A stretch of DNA of 64,000 nt. Origin: Lachnospiraceae bacterium (GTDB taxonomy: Bacteria > Bacillota > Clostridia > Lachnospirales > Lachnospiraceae). The notes beneath the pieces were generated by a model. That model worked only from the letters and a program-made list of their open reading frames with translations. It was not told the DNA's origin and searched no databases. The stretch lies in the NCBI GenBank assembly GCA_910575475.1, contig CAJTGD010000003.1:1-64000 (forward strand). The letters are read 5' to 3'. This document shows, piece by piece, positions 1 to 6,295 of this stretch; the first letter of the stretch is position 1; every line of letters begins with the position of its first letter. Made by a program: the position numbers and the translations under genes.

Positions 1-269
1 TGGCATTATAACCACCTCATTCATATGGCTATATTAACATTACTACATGACAGATGTCAAGAGAAAAGCGATAACTCAGAATTTTTATCTACACCCCATA
101 TTGCAAATTTTTCTTGATTTATCAGACAGGACTTGTTACAATATGGTTGACCTTTGGGCGCTCTGGCTTTTTGCCGAGTGCTCTTTTTCCATATTGCGGT
201 ATTTTTTTTGCAAATATGCCGGTATACATCCAGGCTGCCTGTCTATACTTCCGAGCCCGCTTTTTGATT
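1..269. other. AT-rich non-coding left edge of the window
   Basis: No convincing gene is seen here. Open frames on the plus strand lack ribosome sites and run across the end of the minus-strand gene at 270-455. A GAGCACTC/GAGCGCCC-like imperfect hairpin around 158-188 could end minus-strand transcription. A half-match to the ACTTGTT operator seen elsewhere in this element is at about 129-137. Confidence 0.4.
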
Positions 270-455
270 TTATTTTTTGTCTACACAAGCCACATCCTCT
301 CCGTTCCATTGAAATGAAAGCTGCCCTGTTACCGCATTTATCTTCGTGTTTTTTGAATAGAATTCCATACGTTTCTTTTCTTCTGATTCACAGTCGCATG
401 ATTCGCCAGGATCCAGATGTGCTCCACAATTAGGGCAAACTTTGTAATATGCCAC
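270..455 (-). CDS. Small CxxC zinc-ribbon-like protein
   Basis: A 61-residue protein with a GTG start behind AGGAGGGA. The N-terminus has CPNCGAHLDPGESCDC, two Cys pairs that look like a minimal zinc ribbon, followed by a charged stretch. The last half has no recognisable motif. It is the last gene of a minus-strand run of regulators and lies 10 bp after the excisionase-like gene. Small proteins of this kind are common in Clostridia mobile elements. The function is unknown; nucleic-acid or protein binding is only a guess from the Cys pairs. Confidence 0.6.
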   Translation of the reverse strand: MAYYKVCPNCGAHLDPGESCDCESEEKKRMEFYSKNTKINAVTGQLSFQWNGEDVACVDKK

Positions 456-465
456 TCCATCCCTC

Positions 466-690
466 CTAATCCTCTATCATGCACCTCTCCTTAAAATACT
501 TTTTAGGCACTTTCCCCTGTGGAAGCCCCGGGTACAGCCGACCGGCAGATACCAGTTCCTTCCGCAGCCCCCTGATCACTTCATAAGCTTTGCTTTCTTT
601 GCATCCGAGATACTGCATCACCTCTGCCGCTCCCAAGTAATATTTATTCGCTTGTGAGATAACCCCCGGAGCATTCTCTAAAGTTCTCAT
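466..690 (-). CDS. Excisionase-like HTH protein
   Basis: A 74-residue protein with ATG at 690 behind GGAGGGATT. The core (YLGAAEVMQYLGCKESKAYEV, then IRGLRKELV) is a winged-helix/MerR-like DNA-binding fold. The order of motifs, ending in GKVPKKYFKERC, matches the excisionase-like proteins at 18,964-19,152 and 30,251-30,445. Those sit directly before integrases; this one does not, so it may serve element 1 recombination directionality from a distance or have become a plain regulator. It overlaps the upstream XRE gene by 47 bp, suggesting coupled translation. Confidence 0.65.
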   Translation of the reverse strand: MRTLENAPGVISQANKYYLGAAEVMQYLGCKESKAYEVIRGLRKELVSAGRLYPGLPQGKVPKKYFKERCMIED

Positions 691-1021
691 CCAATCCCTC
701 CTTTAATTCATAGTACATGTCCTGCAGCGTGGAGAAATGCGCTTTCTGGTCCATATTGACGATACAATTTAAGGCAAAGTCCAATGCCGCAATCCGCTCA
801 GCTCTCTGCTCTTCTGTCATCTTCCTGAGATCTTTTCTTTTTAAATCCCGTTCAGAAACCATAAAGTAATCAGCAATCCTGATCAGCTGTTCCCTGTCCG
901 GGACACCATAACCATCTTCCCATACGGCTACCGTCCCATTATTCACACCCATTAATGCTGCTATATCCCTCCGCTGCAGATGATATTTTTCTCTCAGATA
1001 TTTTAGATTTAGCGCAAACAT
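644..1021 (-). CDS. XRE-family HTH regulator
   Basis: A 125-residue protein starting at ATG 1021 behind AAGGAAAAT. Residues 1-60 form a Cro/CI-type HTH (LKYLREKYHLQRRDIAALMG, then VNNGTVAVWEDG). The remainder is a helical tail with no known ligand domain. It is downstream of the TubZ/TubR pair and overlaps the excisionase-like gene, so it is probably co-transcribed with the maintenance genes. The DNA target is not known. Confidence 0.75.
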   Translation of the reverse strand: MFALNLKYLREKYHLQRRDIAALMGVNNGTVAVWEDGYGVPDREQLIRIADYFMVSERDLKRKDLRKMTEEQRAERIAALDFALNCIVNMDQKAHFSTLQDMYYELKEGLDENFRECSGGYLTSE

Positions 1022-1063
1022 ATTTTCCTTCTACCTTAAAATCCTTATTTTCTTTATAACCTG

Positions 1064-2095
1064 CTATAAATATTTGCTCATGATATCCCGCTTAGACTGT
1101 GGCCTCTTGCTTTCCGCCTTTTTCTTTCCCGGTTCCATTTCAGCAAGGAAATTCACCCCGCTCTTCAATCCGGCTTCTCTCACGGCCGCAAGGTTCTTCT
1201 TGATCAGTTCCTTGTTCTCTGCGACCTTGCTGTAAACCTCATTCAGCCTTGCCTGCGGATATGCCAGGCCGGATATGCAGCATATCGTCTCCTCTTTGTT
1301 AAACGTCTGAAAGTTGTCGATCGGCGTGCCAAAAGCCTTTTCCAGGTCTGCCATCTGTACATTTCCTGCAAGGGAAGCTGTAATGTATTTTACGGCACGG
1401 TCAGGTTCCGGCTGGGTCAGGGCGTTCTTCTTCACTGCCTGGATCACGTCAGCACTTTCCTTCCCCTTGCTGCGGATCATGATCGCCACGCCATGCGCTT
1501 TCAATGTTTCCATAATTTCTGCCTTGTCAATATTCCCCTTTACGCTCTTATGCTTCTCCGGAATCTCCAGGAATGCCACAAAGGACTCCACAAAAATATG
1601 ATTCAACTCCAACTTGTCCCCATTGCTATTATCAATGATGAAGCAGGATCCTGTCCCCGATATCCCTGTCAGCTCCGAAAAGCATTCGTAGGAATTGATA
1701 TGGGACTTTACGCTTTCACTCTGTGCCGGAAGCACCGTAATCGCACCTACGTTTTTCCCTTCATCAATCAGAAGATCGATCAGCATCGGACCGGCGCCCG
1801 ATCCGGTTCCCCCGCCGCTGGCGAAGATAACAAAGATCATTTCCGACTTCACCTTGGATTCGATCTCAGCAGCTATATTGTCAAAATCATCAATCACAAG
1901 CTGCTTCGCCTTCTTCCGGTCTTTGTTGCATCCCTCTCCTTTCGGAATATGGTATTTGAACTTCGCCTGCTCCAGCGTGTCAAGGTCTTCCTGCGAAGTG
2001 TTGACATAGATCACCGAATACCCCTTCTGCTCAAACAGCCGGCCGATGTTCCCCGCTGCCTGCCCAACTGCTACAAATGAAACCTTGTTCCTCAT
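1064..2095 (-). CDS. tubZ: TubZ/FtsZ-like tubulin-family GTPase
   Basis: A 343-residue protein. It has the tubulin/FtsZ T4 signature (FASGGGTGSGAGP, about residue 100), an N-terminal nucleotide loop (VGQAAGNIG) and a T7-like loop (GNVQMADLEKAF, about residue 245). The C-terminus is strongly basic (KKKAESKRPQSKRD), like the TubZ tails that contact TubR-DNA. ATG at 2095 has AAAGGGG 6 bp ahead and overlaps the upstream wHTH gene by 4 bp, the tubR-tubZ order of type III partition operons. In that family GTP-dependent filaments move plasmid or phage DNA. At the T7 loop the first catalytic Asp of FtsZ-type NxDxxD appears as Gln, which is unusual. It is too divergent and wrongly placed to be the cell-division FtsZ. 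Confidence 0.8.
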   Translation of the reverse strand: MRNKVSFVAVGQAAGNIGRLFEQKGYSVIYVNTSQEDLDTLEQAKFKYHIPKGEGCNKDRKKAKQLVIDDFDNIAAEIESKVKSEMIFVIFASGGGTGSGAGPMLIDLLIDEGKNVGAITVLPAQSESVKSHINSYECFSELTGISGTGSCFIIDNSNGDKLELNHIFVESFVAFLEIPEKHKSVKGNIDKAEIMETLKAHGVAIMIRSKGKESADVIQAVKKNALTQPEPDRAVKYITASLAGNVQMADLEKAFGTPIDNFQTFNKEETICCISGLAYPQARLNEVYSKVAENKELIKKNLAAVREAGLKSGVNFLAEMEPGKKKAESKRPQSKRDIMSKYL

Positions 2096-2346
2096 AAATT
2101 GCCCCTTTCTTTTTCCAGACATCTGCAGCCTTCCGGCGTTATGAAATAAGTATCTGCCCTTCCATCCTTCATACCATGGCTTACATAGCCTGACTGTCTA
2201 AATTCCTGTAGTTTCTTAAAAACTGTATTTTCTTTCAGTCCAAAGTCTTCAGCCGACACAATTTCCTGGATCGTCATGCCTGAAGGCCTGCCTGTTGCTT
2301 CATTATCCTGCAAGATTGAAAGAATAATAAATCCAAGCCTATTCAA
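2092..2346 (-). CDS. tubR: TubR-like winged-helix DNA-binding protein
   Basis: An 84-residue winged-helix protein (LGFIILSILQDNEATGRPS at the start, then a recognition helix near ENTVFKKLQEF and a wing ending YFITPEGCRCLEKE). The likely start is TTG at 2346 behind GGCGGTGA. It is directly upstream of the TubZ-like gene with an ATGA overlap. Just upstream lie six 10-bp repeats, the expected centromere position. The TubR assignment rests on fold, gene order and repeats rather than direct sequence recognition; a PadR-like autoregulator is the alternative. Confidence 0.6.
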   Translation of the reverse strand: MNRLGFIILSILQDNEATGRPSGMTIQEIVSAEDFGLKENTVFKKLQEFRQSGYVSHGMKDGRADTYFITPEGCRCLEKERGNL

Positions 2347-2370
2347 AGATTCACCGCCTTTCCGCTCATA

Positions 2371-2430
2371 GAAACTCTGATTTATTTTTATTCATTCTGA
2401 TTCATTCTGATTTTCTCTGATTCTCTGTGA
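2371..2430 (-). repeat. Six 10-bp phased direct repeats, candidate tubC centromere
   Basis: Read on the minus strand, the units are TCACAGAGAA, TCAGAGAAAA, TCAGAATGAA, TCAGAATGAA, TAAAAATAAA and TCAGAGTTTC, all in strict 10-bp register. Two are identical, three others share TCA at the start and the fifth is degenerate. They span the stop codon of the upstream XRE gene and the promoter region of the TubR-like gene. A helical-repeat array beside tubRZ is what a TubR-bound centromere should look like; autoregulatory operators are the other option. Confidence 0.6.
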
Positions 2431-2857
2431 TACCTTCCATTTCCTTTGACAAGTCCCTATTTACAAGCTGTTCTAAAGTAATGCCGAAAAAGTCGGCCAC
2501 TTTCATCAATTTTTCAACATCGACCGGATATTCCTTTAATTCATATTTCAAAACAGTAGATCCGTTTACCCTGAGCAGATTTCCAATTTCATCCAATGAC
2601 ATTTTATTTGACGTCCTCAAATAGGCCATATTATCCGCATATTTGGGCTCTGGCGGCCTGATGTCTTTCAACACCAATTCATCTAAACTCCTATCAAAAT
2701 ATCTTGATATGCACACCGCCATTTCTATATCCGGTTTCCTGAACCCTTTTTCCAGCATATCCACCACGTCACGGCTCCAGCCAAAGGCATCTGACAGCTC
2801 CTGCTGGCTCATTTTATTCTCCTCACGGAGATATTTCAGATTCTGCGCCAAAAACAT
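2402..2857 (-). CDS. Tandem XRE-type HTH regulator
   Basis: A 151-residue protein with two Cro/CI-like HTH units. The first (residues about 4-60) has LKYLREENKMSQQELSDAFG and WSRDVVDMLEKG; the second (about 82-135) has MAYLRTSNKMSLDEIGNLLR and VNGSTVLKYE. The start was placed at ATG 2857 because AGGGAGGGG lies just upstream; a longer frame reaches 2893. Its last codons overlap the 10-bp repeat array. Two HTH domains in one chain suggest binding of paired operator sites as a pseudo-dimer. It precedes the TubR/TubZ genes on the same strand. Confidence 0.7.
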   Translation of the reverse strand: MFLAQNLKYLREENKMSQQELSDAFGWSRDVVDMLEKGFRKPDIEMAVCISRYFDRSLDELVLKDIRPPEPKYADNMAYLRTSNKMSLDEIGNLLRVNGSTVLKYELKEYPVDVEKLMKVADFFGITLEQLVNRDLSKEMEGITENQRKSE

Positions 2858-2871
2858 ACCCTTTCCCCTCC

Positions 2872-3348
2872 CTACAAGTTCTTTGTAATCCAAACCTTTA
2901 AATTCTGTGTGATCTCTTCCAGTTCTTCAAGGTCGTGCAGGACTTTTTCCATATCAGGCCTTTCATCCTCCGAGATAATCCCGTCTTTCGCAATATCAAG
3001 CAAAAGCTCTCCTGTTGCATTCATCTTGCGGAGTGAAAAAAGTGCCCTGACACATATCCTGTCAAGATCTGAAATCTCCACCCTCGGTGTATCAAAACCA
3101 AGAGGACAAATCTCTGCACAGTAGTAATTCCTGAGTTCCGGAGCATTATACAGATCGGACATCTTTAAAACCATATCAGGCGGTATGATCTTCGTTATTC
3201 CGAGTTCATAATCGGAAAGCGTCGAAACCGAAACACCCAGGAGTTCTGCAGCGCCTTCTTTGGAATATAGTCTCTCGTTATATTTTGCGGCCTCTAATCT
3301 TGCTTTACAGAACGGATTATCTGCCGCTTTTGTCGGACGTCTACCCAT
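2872..3348 (-). CDS. XRE-family HTH protein
   Basis: A 158-residue protein starting at ATG 3348 behind GAGGAAAAAAATAA. The HTH is internal (residues about 25-80: YSKEGAAELLGVSVSTLSDYELG), preceded by a basic N-terminus. The C-terminal half is acidic and helical (DERPDMEKVLHDLEELEEIT). It sits 15 bp before the tandem-HTH gene on the same strand and is probably in one operon with the TubRZ locus. The target is unknown. Confidence 0.7.
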   Translation of the reverse strand: MGRRPTKAADNPFCKARLEAAKYNERLYSKEGAAELLGVSVSTLSDYELGITKIIPPDMVLKMSDLYNAPELRNYYCAEICPLGFDTPRVEISDLDRICVRALFSLRKMNATGELLLDIAKDGIISEDERPDMEKVLHDLEELEEITQNLKVWITKNL

Positions 3349-3390
3349 TTATTTTTTTCCTCCAAGTCTTAAAATTGATAATGAGGGGGA

Positions 3391-3594
3391 TTATTGTCCC
3401 AGTCCCTTATCCACTTGTAACGCATCGCTGATAATATCCATGGTGTCTTTCGGCGCAAGCTGCCGGCCATTGATAATAGCAGAAATGTATGTCCTGGATA
3501 ACTTTGTTTCGCGGCTCAGATCCGTCAGGCTCTTATCAAGGACCACCATCTGGATCTTGCATTGTTTGCCCCAAGGCGATAACTCTCTCTTCAT
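3391..3594 (-). CDS. Small XRE HTH regulator
   Basis: A 67-residue protein that is essentially one HTH domain (LTDLSRETKLSRTYISAIIN, then GRQLAPKDTMDIISDAL). ATG 3594 was chosen because GGAAAGGAG precedes it; the same frame stays open upstream to 3828 but that part lies over the structured RNA. Its promoter region contains the inverted copy of the AACTTGTT operator at 3,619-3,637, so it probably belongs to the regulatory circuit shared by the genes on both sides of the RNA. Confidence 0.7.
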   Translation of the reverse strand: MKRELSPWGKQCKIQMVVLDKSLTDLSRETKLSRTYISAIINGRQLAPKDTMDIISDALQVDKGLGQ

Positions 3595-3618
3595 CTTTTC
3601 AACTCCTTTCCAGATTTT

Positions 3619-3637
3619 TACTTTAACAAGTTGCAAT
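3619..3637 (-). promoter_or_regulatory. Operator-like motif, copy A
   Basis: Minus-strand ATTGCAACTTGTTAAAGTA matches copy B at 4,025-4,043 in 18 of 19 positions, in inverted orientation. It overlaps the -35 box of the plus-strand promoter for the structured RNA and lies just before the minus-strand XRE gene, so binding would affect both. Confidence 0.55.
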
Positions 3638-3650
3638 AATGTGTTACAAT
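3623..3650 (+). promoter_or_regulatory. Promoter for the structured RNA
   Basis: The -35 box TTAACA (3,623-3,628), a 16-bp spacer, and an extended -10 TGT-TACAAT (3,645-3,650) predict transcription start near 3,657, about 50 bp before the closing stem of the RNA. The operator-like motif overlaps the -35 box. Confidence 0.5.
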
Positions 3651-3656
3651 GATGTT

Positions 3657-4010
3657 GTAAACTCCTATGAAAGCGAGGTGGTTTCTTGAAAAAGACAGTC
3701 AGGAAATTTTTGAGAAGCCCCGTTCCCTGTGGTGGGTTTCCGGCCGACATGTAGGTATGCCGGTATAATTCGCCTCTGAATACCCCACGGTATCTGCTGA
3801 TTGGGTTAAGGTTTACAAGCAGAACCATAACTGCTAAAGAGATACCGTCTGCACCAATAGCTAATCTTGCTTAATGCAGATATGCCGAAATCAGGTCTAA
3901 GTAACCGTAAAGATTTATGGGCATACGCCGCAGATGCAGGGTAAACAAATGTGGGCGTTGCTCCGGCCATCAGAAGCAAGCTGATGGTTGGGAGCTTCTC
4001 AAAATAGTTT
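3657..4010 (+). ncRNA. Large structured non-coding RNA candidate (about 300-350 nt)
   Basis: An 11-bp perfect closing stem pairs 3,707-3,717 (TTTTGAGAAGC) with 3,994-4,004. Inside are CCGG..CCGG near 3,740-3,765, GGTAT/ATACC near 3,765-3,790, ACGGTATC/GATACCGT closing a central domain (about 3,789-3,851), TCTGCA/TGCAGA (about 3,849-3,882), TATGCC/GGCATA (about 3,883-3,926), ACGCC/GGCGT (about 3,926-3,958), and a strong ATCAG-loop-CTGAT hairpin (about 3,960-3,997). G-U pairs occur only if the plus strand is transcribed. Open frames on both strands here have no good ribosome site. A TTG-started 22-codon frame behind GAGGTGG at about 3,675 may be a leader peptide. No group I or II intron, tmRNA, RNase P or SRP signature was recognised, so the family is unknown. 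Confidence 0.6.
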
Positions 4011-4024
4011 ATGCGCAACTTTTT

Positions 4025-4058
4025 ATTGCAACTTGTTCAAGTACATTGTTAGTATAAT
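4025..4058 (+). promoter_or_regulatory. Operator-like motif, copy B, with -10 box
   Basis: ATTGCAACTTGTTCAAGTA (4,025-4,043) is followed by a -10 box TATAAT (4,053-4,058) for the plus-strand XRE gene at 4,140. It mirrors copy A, so the two motifs flank the structured RNA as inverted repeats. Downstream, TCCACGGAA occurs at 4,066-4,074 and 4,095-4,103, likely the binding sites of the XRE protein itself. Confidence 0.5.
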
Positions 4059-4139
4059 CCGTGAATCCACGGAAGTCAATATTTTTTCCGTATTTCCACG
4101 GAATTTGTTGAAATCAAACAAATTATTGGAGGAAATTTT

Positions 4140-4367
4140 GTGTATAATTTACAACTTATTGAAGAACGTATAATGTCTATTTCAAAAAAAATGGGATTAT
4201 CCAAAAACAAACTTCTTTTAAATACAAACTTGAATAAAAGCGTTTTTGATAATATGAAAAAAGGGCAAATACCTTCTGTTGATAAAATACACACTTTGGC
4301 TGACTACCTGGACTGCTCCGTGGACTACCTGCTCGGCAGGACGGACAACCCGGAGGTTAATAAATAA
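4140..4367 (+). CDS. Small XRE HTH regulator
   Basis: A 75-residue protein, GTG start behind GGAGG at about 4,128. The HTH covers most of it (MSISKKMGLSKNKLLLNTNL, then KSVFDNMKKG), ending in the ADYLDCSVDYLLGRTD motif typical of Clostridia XRE proteins. It resembles the protein at 5,248-5,478 closely in the C-terminal half. Paired TCCACGGAA sites lie in its leader, suggesting autoregulation. The wHTH membrane-tailed protein gene follows after 16 bp. Confidence 0.75.
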   Translation: MYNLQLIEERIMSISKKMGLSKNKLLLNTNLNKSVFDNMKKGQIPSVDKIHTLADYLDCSVDYLLGRTDNPEVNK

Positions 4368-4383
4368 CTGCGTGAGGTTCATT

Positions 4384-4716
4384 ATGGATAATGTTTCATT
4401 TGAATTACTAAAGTTATATTCCAGCAGAACTCAACTTTCTGCACAGGATATCGCAGCTATTACGAACACAAGCGCACGTACTGTTTATGAATCTGTTCAT
4501 AATTTAATTGATAAGAAGTACTTAAAAGCCTGTATAATTGCTCATGATACCGGCATATTCAATCATCCATATAGCATTACGCGTGAAGGACGTATTGCTT
4601 TGGAAGAAGAACAGAAGGTTCGCAAGGATTATAACTTTAAAGAATTCCGGGCATGGATCACTTTAGCTATTGCAGTTGCTGGGTTCATATTAAGTATTCT
4701 TGCATTATTGAAGTAA
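4384..4716 (+). CDS. Winged-HTH protein with C-terminal membrane helix
   Basis: A 110-residue protein starting at ATG 4384 (a longer frame from 4,279 overlaps the upstream gene and lacks a ribosome site). Residues 1-70 look like a MarR-type winged helix (LSAQDIAAITNTSARTVYES). Residues about 88-108 are a hydrophobic helix (WITLAIAVAGFILSILALL). The neighbouring convergent 58-residue protein has a similar tail, so the two may be membrane partners. Stop codons of the two genes overlap by 12 bp. A membrane-tethered regulator is a reasonable inference, not shown. Confidence 0.65.
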   Translation: MDNVSFELLKLYSSRTQLSAQDIAAITNTSARTVYESVHNLIDKKYLKACIIAHDTGIFNHPYSITREGRIALEEEQKVRKDYNFKEFRAWITLAIAVAGFILSILALLK

Positions 4717-4881
4717 AGCAATTGAACTAATCACTATTGCTGCGATTCCCAGTATTAAAGACAACCATTGCATTGCTTCATAAAGCCACCAACGTTTTTC
4801 ATCAATAATTCCTGCAGGCATAAATAGCTCTTTGTATTTTGCTATAAATGATGAACGCGAAAACTTTTCGTGCTTTTTCAT
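4705..4881 (-). CDS. Small membrane protein (58 aa)
   Basis: ATG 4881 has an excellent ribosome site AAAGGAGGAAC. The protein is basic at the N-terminus (MKKHEKFSRSSFIAKYK), has an aromatic middle (DEKRWWLYEAMQWL), and ends with a single membrane helix (LSLILGIAAIVISSIALLQ). The tail resembles that of the convergent winged-HTH protein at 4,384-4,716. It is second in a minus-strand pair after the 53-residue gene. Function unknown. Confidence 0.6.
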   Translation of the reverse strand: MKKHEKFSRSSFIAKYKELFMPAGIIDEKRWWLYEAMQWLSLILGIAAIVISSIALLQ

Positions 4882-4884
4882 GTT

Positions 4885-4916
4885 CCTCCTTTCTCCGGCG
4901 TACCCCGGTGATATAG
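4885..4916 (-). promoter_or_regulatory. Repeated leader hairpin plus Shine-Dalgarno, copy 1
   Basis: On the minus strand the segment reads CTATATCACCGG, a six-base loop, then CCGGAGAAAGGAGG. The two CCGG blocks pair just ahead of the ribosome site. The same arrangement with a different loop occurs at 6,296-6,327, before another small minus-strand gene. Confidence 0.5.
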
Positions 4917-4927
4917 CCCCTTTTCAG

Positions 4928-5089
4928 TTACCTGTTCAACTGTGCAGATTTCAAAGCAGCCTCAAAGACTCTTTCGGACAGAAAGCTATGAACCTTGCTT
5001 TCTTCCCGGTACTGGAATTTATCCTTTCCTGTGCAGGCCATCCAAAGGATGCTGTAGAGATAGTTTGCTTTCATAAACAGTTTAAACAT
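4928..5089 (-). CDS. Small hypothetical protein (53 aa)
   Basis: ATG 5089 behind AAGGAGGACAACCAT. The sequence begins MFKLFMKANYLYSILWMACT and ends with a charged helix (SERVFEAALKSAQLNR). No family was recognised; the N-terminus is hydrophobic and may associate with the membrane. The gene is shorter than usual annotation cut-offs. It opens a two-gene minus-strand transcript with the 58-residue gene and is divergent from the XRE gene at 5,248. Confidence 0.55.
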   Translation of the reverse strand: MFKLFMKANYLYSILWMACTGKDKFQYREESKVHSFLSERVFEAALKSAQLNR

Positions 5090-5139
5090 ATGGTTGTCCT
5101 CCTTATGGTCAGTTTGTAACTCATCATTGCGTTTTAGTG

Positions 5140-5202
5140 TTGTAACTTGTTATGATTATATATTATCCCAATTTCTTTGGATTTTCAAGTATTTTTCCAA
5201 AG
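5140..5202 (+). promoter_or_regulatory. Operator-like motif copy C and inverted-repeat operator
   Basis: TTGTAACTTGTTA (5,140-5,152) is a third copy of the shared motif, between the divergent genes at 5,089 and 5,248. Further on, CTTTGGA (5,175-5,181) and TCCAAAG (5,196-5,202) form a perfect 7-bp inverted repeat, a likely autoregulatory operator for the XRE gene that follows. Confidence 0.5.
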
Positions 5203-5247
5203 TTCTTAGGATTTTAGCATTTTTTACAAAATTATTGAGGTGTATTT

Positions 5248-5478
5248 ATGCATAATTCACAAGAAGTAGCTACAACTATTAAGTCACTTGCAAAATCAAA
5301 AAAAATAGCAATAGGTAAAATGTTATCTGACTGTGATATAAGCAAAAATACATTATCTTCTATGCAATCTGGAGGATATTTACCTCGTGTAGAAAATATT
5401 GTCCGTATGGCCGACTACTTAGGTTGTTCTGTTGATTTTCTGCTTGGCCGAACCGATAATCCAGAAATCAACAAATAA
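5248..5478 (+). CDS. Small XRE HTH regulator
   Basis: A 76-residue Cro/CI-like protein (KKIAIGKMLSDCDISKNTLS, then SMQSGGYLPRVENIVRMADY) ending CSVDFLLGRTDNPEINK. It is a diverged paralogue of the 4,140-4,367 product, with the same ending. The CTTTGGA inverted repeat in its leader is probably its own operator. It lies 61 bp before the YefM/YoeB pair on the same strand and could be co-transcribed. Confidence 0.75.
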   Translation: MHNSQEVATTIKSLAKSKKIAIGKMLSDCDISKNTLSSMQSGGYLPRVENIVRMADYLGCSVDFLLGRTDNPEINK

Positions 5479-5539
5479 AGCCTGTATGTTACCGGAAAAT
5501 CGCATATAATAATAAAAAAACAATCATGAGGTGAAAACT

Positions 5540-5779
5540 ATGACCAGCACAACCGTTATGAATTTCAGCGATAATCTTCCCAGTTACCTTGATCGGGCAG
5601 TCTTAAACCGTGATGTCATCAGCATAAACACCACTCACGGCAATGCCATAGTACTAAGCGAGGATGAGTATAATAGCCTTATGGAGACAGTCTATCTTCT
5701 GGGCATTCCAGGTATGAGGGCGAAACTGTCAGAGGGTATTCGCACTCCTTTGGAGGAATGTGATGAATTCGAATGGTAA
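5540..5779 (+). CDS. yefM: YefM/Phd-family antitoxin
   Basis: A 79-residue protein starting at ATG 5540 with GAGGTG ahead; a GTG at 5,531 is in frame but lies inside the ribosome site. The N-terminal Phd/YefM fold (NFSDNLPSYLDRAVLNRDVI, then VVLSEDEY-like AIVLSEDEYNSLMET) binds DNA, and the C-terminal segment should wrap the toxin. It overlaps the downstream YoeB-type toxin gene by 20 bp, the standard antitoxin-first arrangement. The pair likely stabilises element 1. Confidence 0.85.
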   Translation: MTSTTVMNFSDNLPSYLDRAVLNRDVISINTTHGNAIVLSEDEYNSLMETVYLLGIPGMRAKLSEGIRTPLEECDEFEW

Positions 5780-6041
5780 ATATAAAATCGTTATCACAAA
5801 AGCTGCCCAAAAGGATAAGGAAAAAATCAAGGTACTACCAGCCTTACGGAATAAAGTTGATATTCTTCTGGAAGTCCTGAGGAATAATCCATACCAAACA
5901 CCGCCTCCGTATGAAAAACTTATCGGAGATTATAACTCCTGTTATTCACGGCGTATTAACCGACAGCATCGGCTTGTCTATATGATAGATGAAGCCCAAA
6001 AAACTGTGAAAATAATTGCCATGTGGACACATTATGAATAA
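5760..6041 (+). CDS. yoeB: YoeB/Txe-family ribosome-dependent mRNA endonuclease toxin
   Basis: A 93-residue RelE-superfamily toxin. It has the Txe/YoeB hallmarks PYQTPPPYEKLIGD, YSRRINRQHRLVYMI and the C-terminal MWTHYE, with the basic and His residues used for mRNA cleavage on the ribosome. It overlaps yefM by 20 bp, so translation is coupled. Full length compared with other YoeB proteins and apparently intact. Confidence 0.9.
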   Translation: MMNSNGKYKIVITKAAQKDKEKIKVLPALRNKVDILLEVLRNNPYQTPPPYEKLIGDYNSCYSRRINRQHRLVYMIDEAQKTVKIIAMWTHYE

Positions 6042-6096
6042 CTGTGATTTCCTGCTGTTATCACTATGCATAAAATACTAATTGATTCCATTACGT

Positions 6097-6291
6097 CTAT
6101 ACTCTTCGAAGCTTCTTTTCAAGATGACGAAGACGACGATTAAGATCCAGAAACCCTTGTTGCAAAGAATACATTTTTTCAGGTAGCTCTGAACGCTCTG
6201 ATTCTAAACAAATATTTTTATATGCATTGATAGTGTTTCTGGAAACTGGTTTTGTACCACGAGATACTTTTATAGAGATTTTAATTTCCAT
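6097..6291 (-). CDS. Small basic coiled-coil protein
   Basis: A 64-residue protein starting behind GAAAGGAGGAGTGG. The first third is beta-like and basic (MEIKISIKVSRGTKPVSRNT); the last third is a short coiled coil (FLDLNRRLRHLEKKLRRV). No known family. It is preceded by the same CCGG hairpin leader as the 58-residue gene at 4,705-4,881 and is divergent from the HTH/zinc-ribbon gene at 6,424, with operator copy D between them. Confidence 0.55.
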   Translation of the reverse strand: MEIKISIKVSRGTKPVSRNTINAYKNICLESERSELPEKMYSLQQGFLDLNRRLRHLEKKLRRV

Positions 6292-6295
6292 CCAC

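Noticed and set aside
1064..2095. Cell-division FtsZ
   Set aside because: The protein lacks FtsZ-specific ends, has a basic tail and sits in an accessory cluster with a wHTH gene and repeats.
2371..2430. CRISPR array
   Set aside because: Units are 10 bp with no spacers; no repeat-spacer pattern is present anywhere in the window.
3657..4010. Group I or II intron, tmRNA, RNase P or SRP RNA
   Set aside because: Their conserved core sequences (intron domain V or P7, tmRNA tRNA-like ends, RNase P core motifs, SRP loop) were not seen.
3600..4018. Open frames on both strands between 3,600 and 4,018, including a 70-codon minus-strand frame
   Set aside because: They lack ribosome sites and lie over a segment with a perfect closing stem and many inner stems; RNA structure explains the conservation better.
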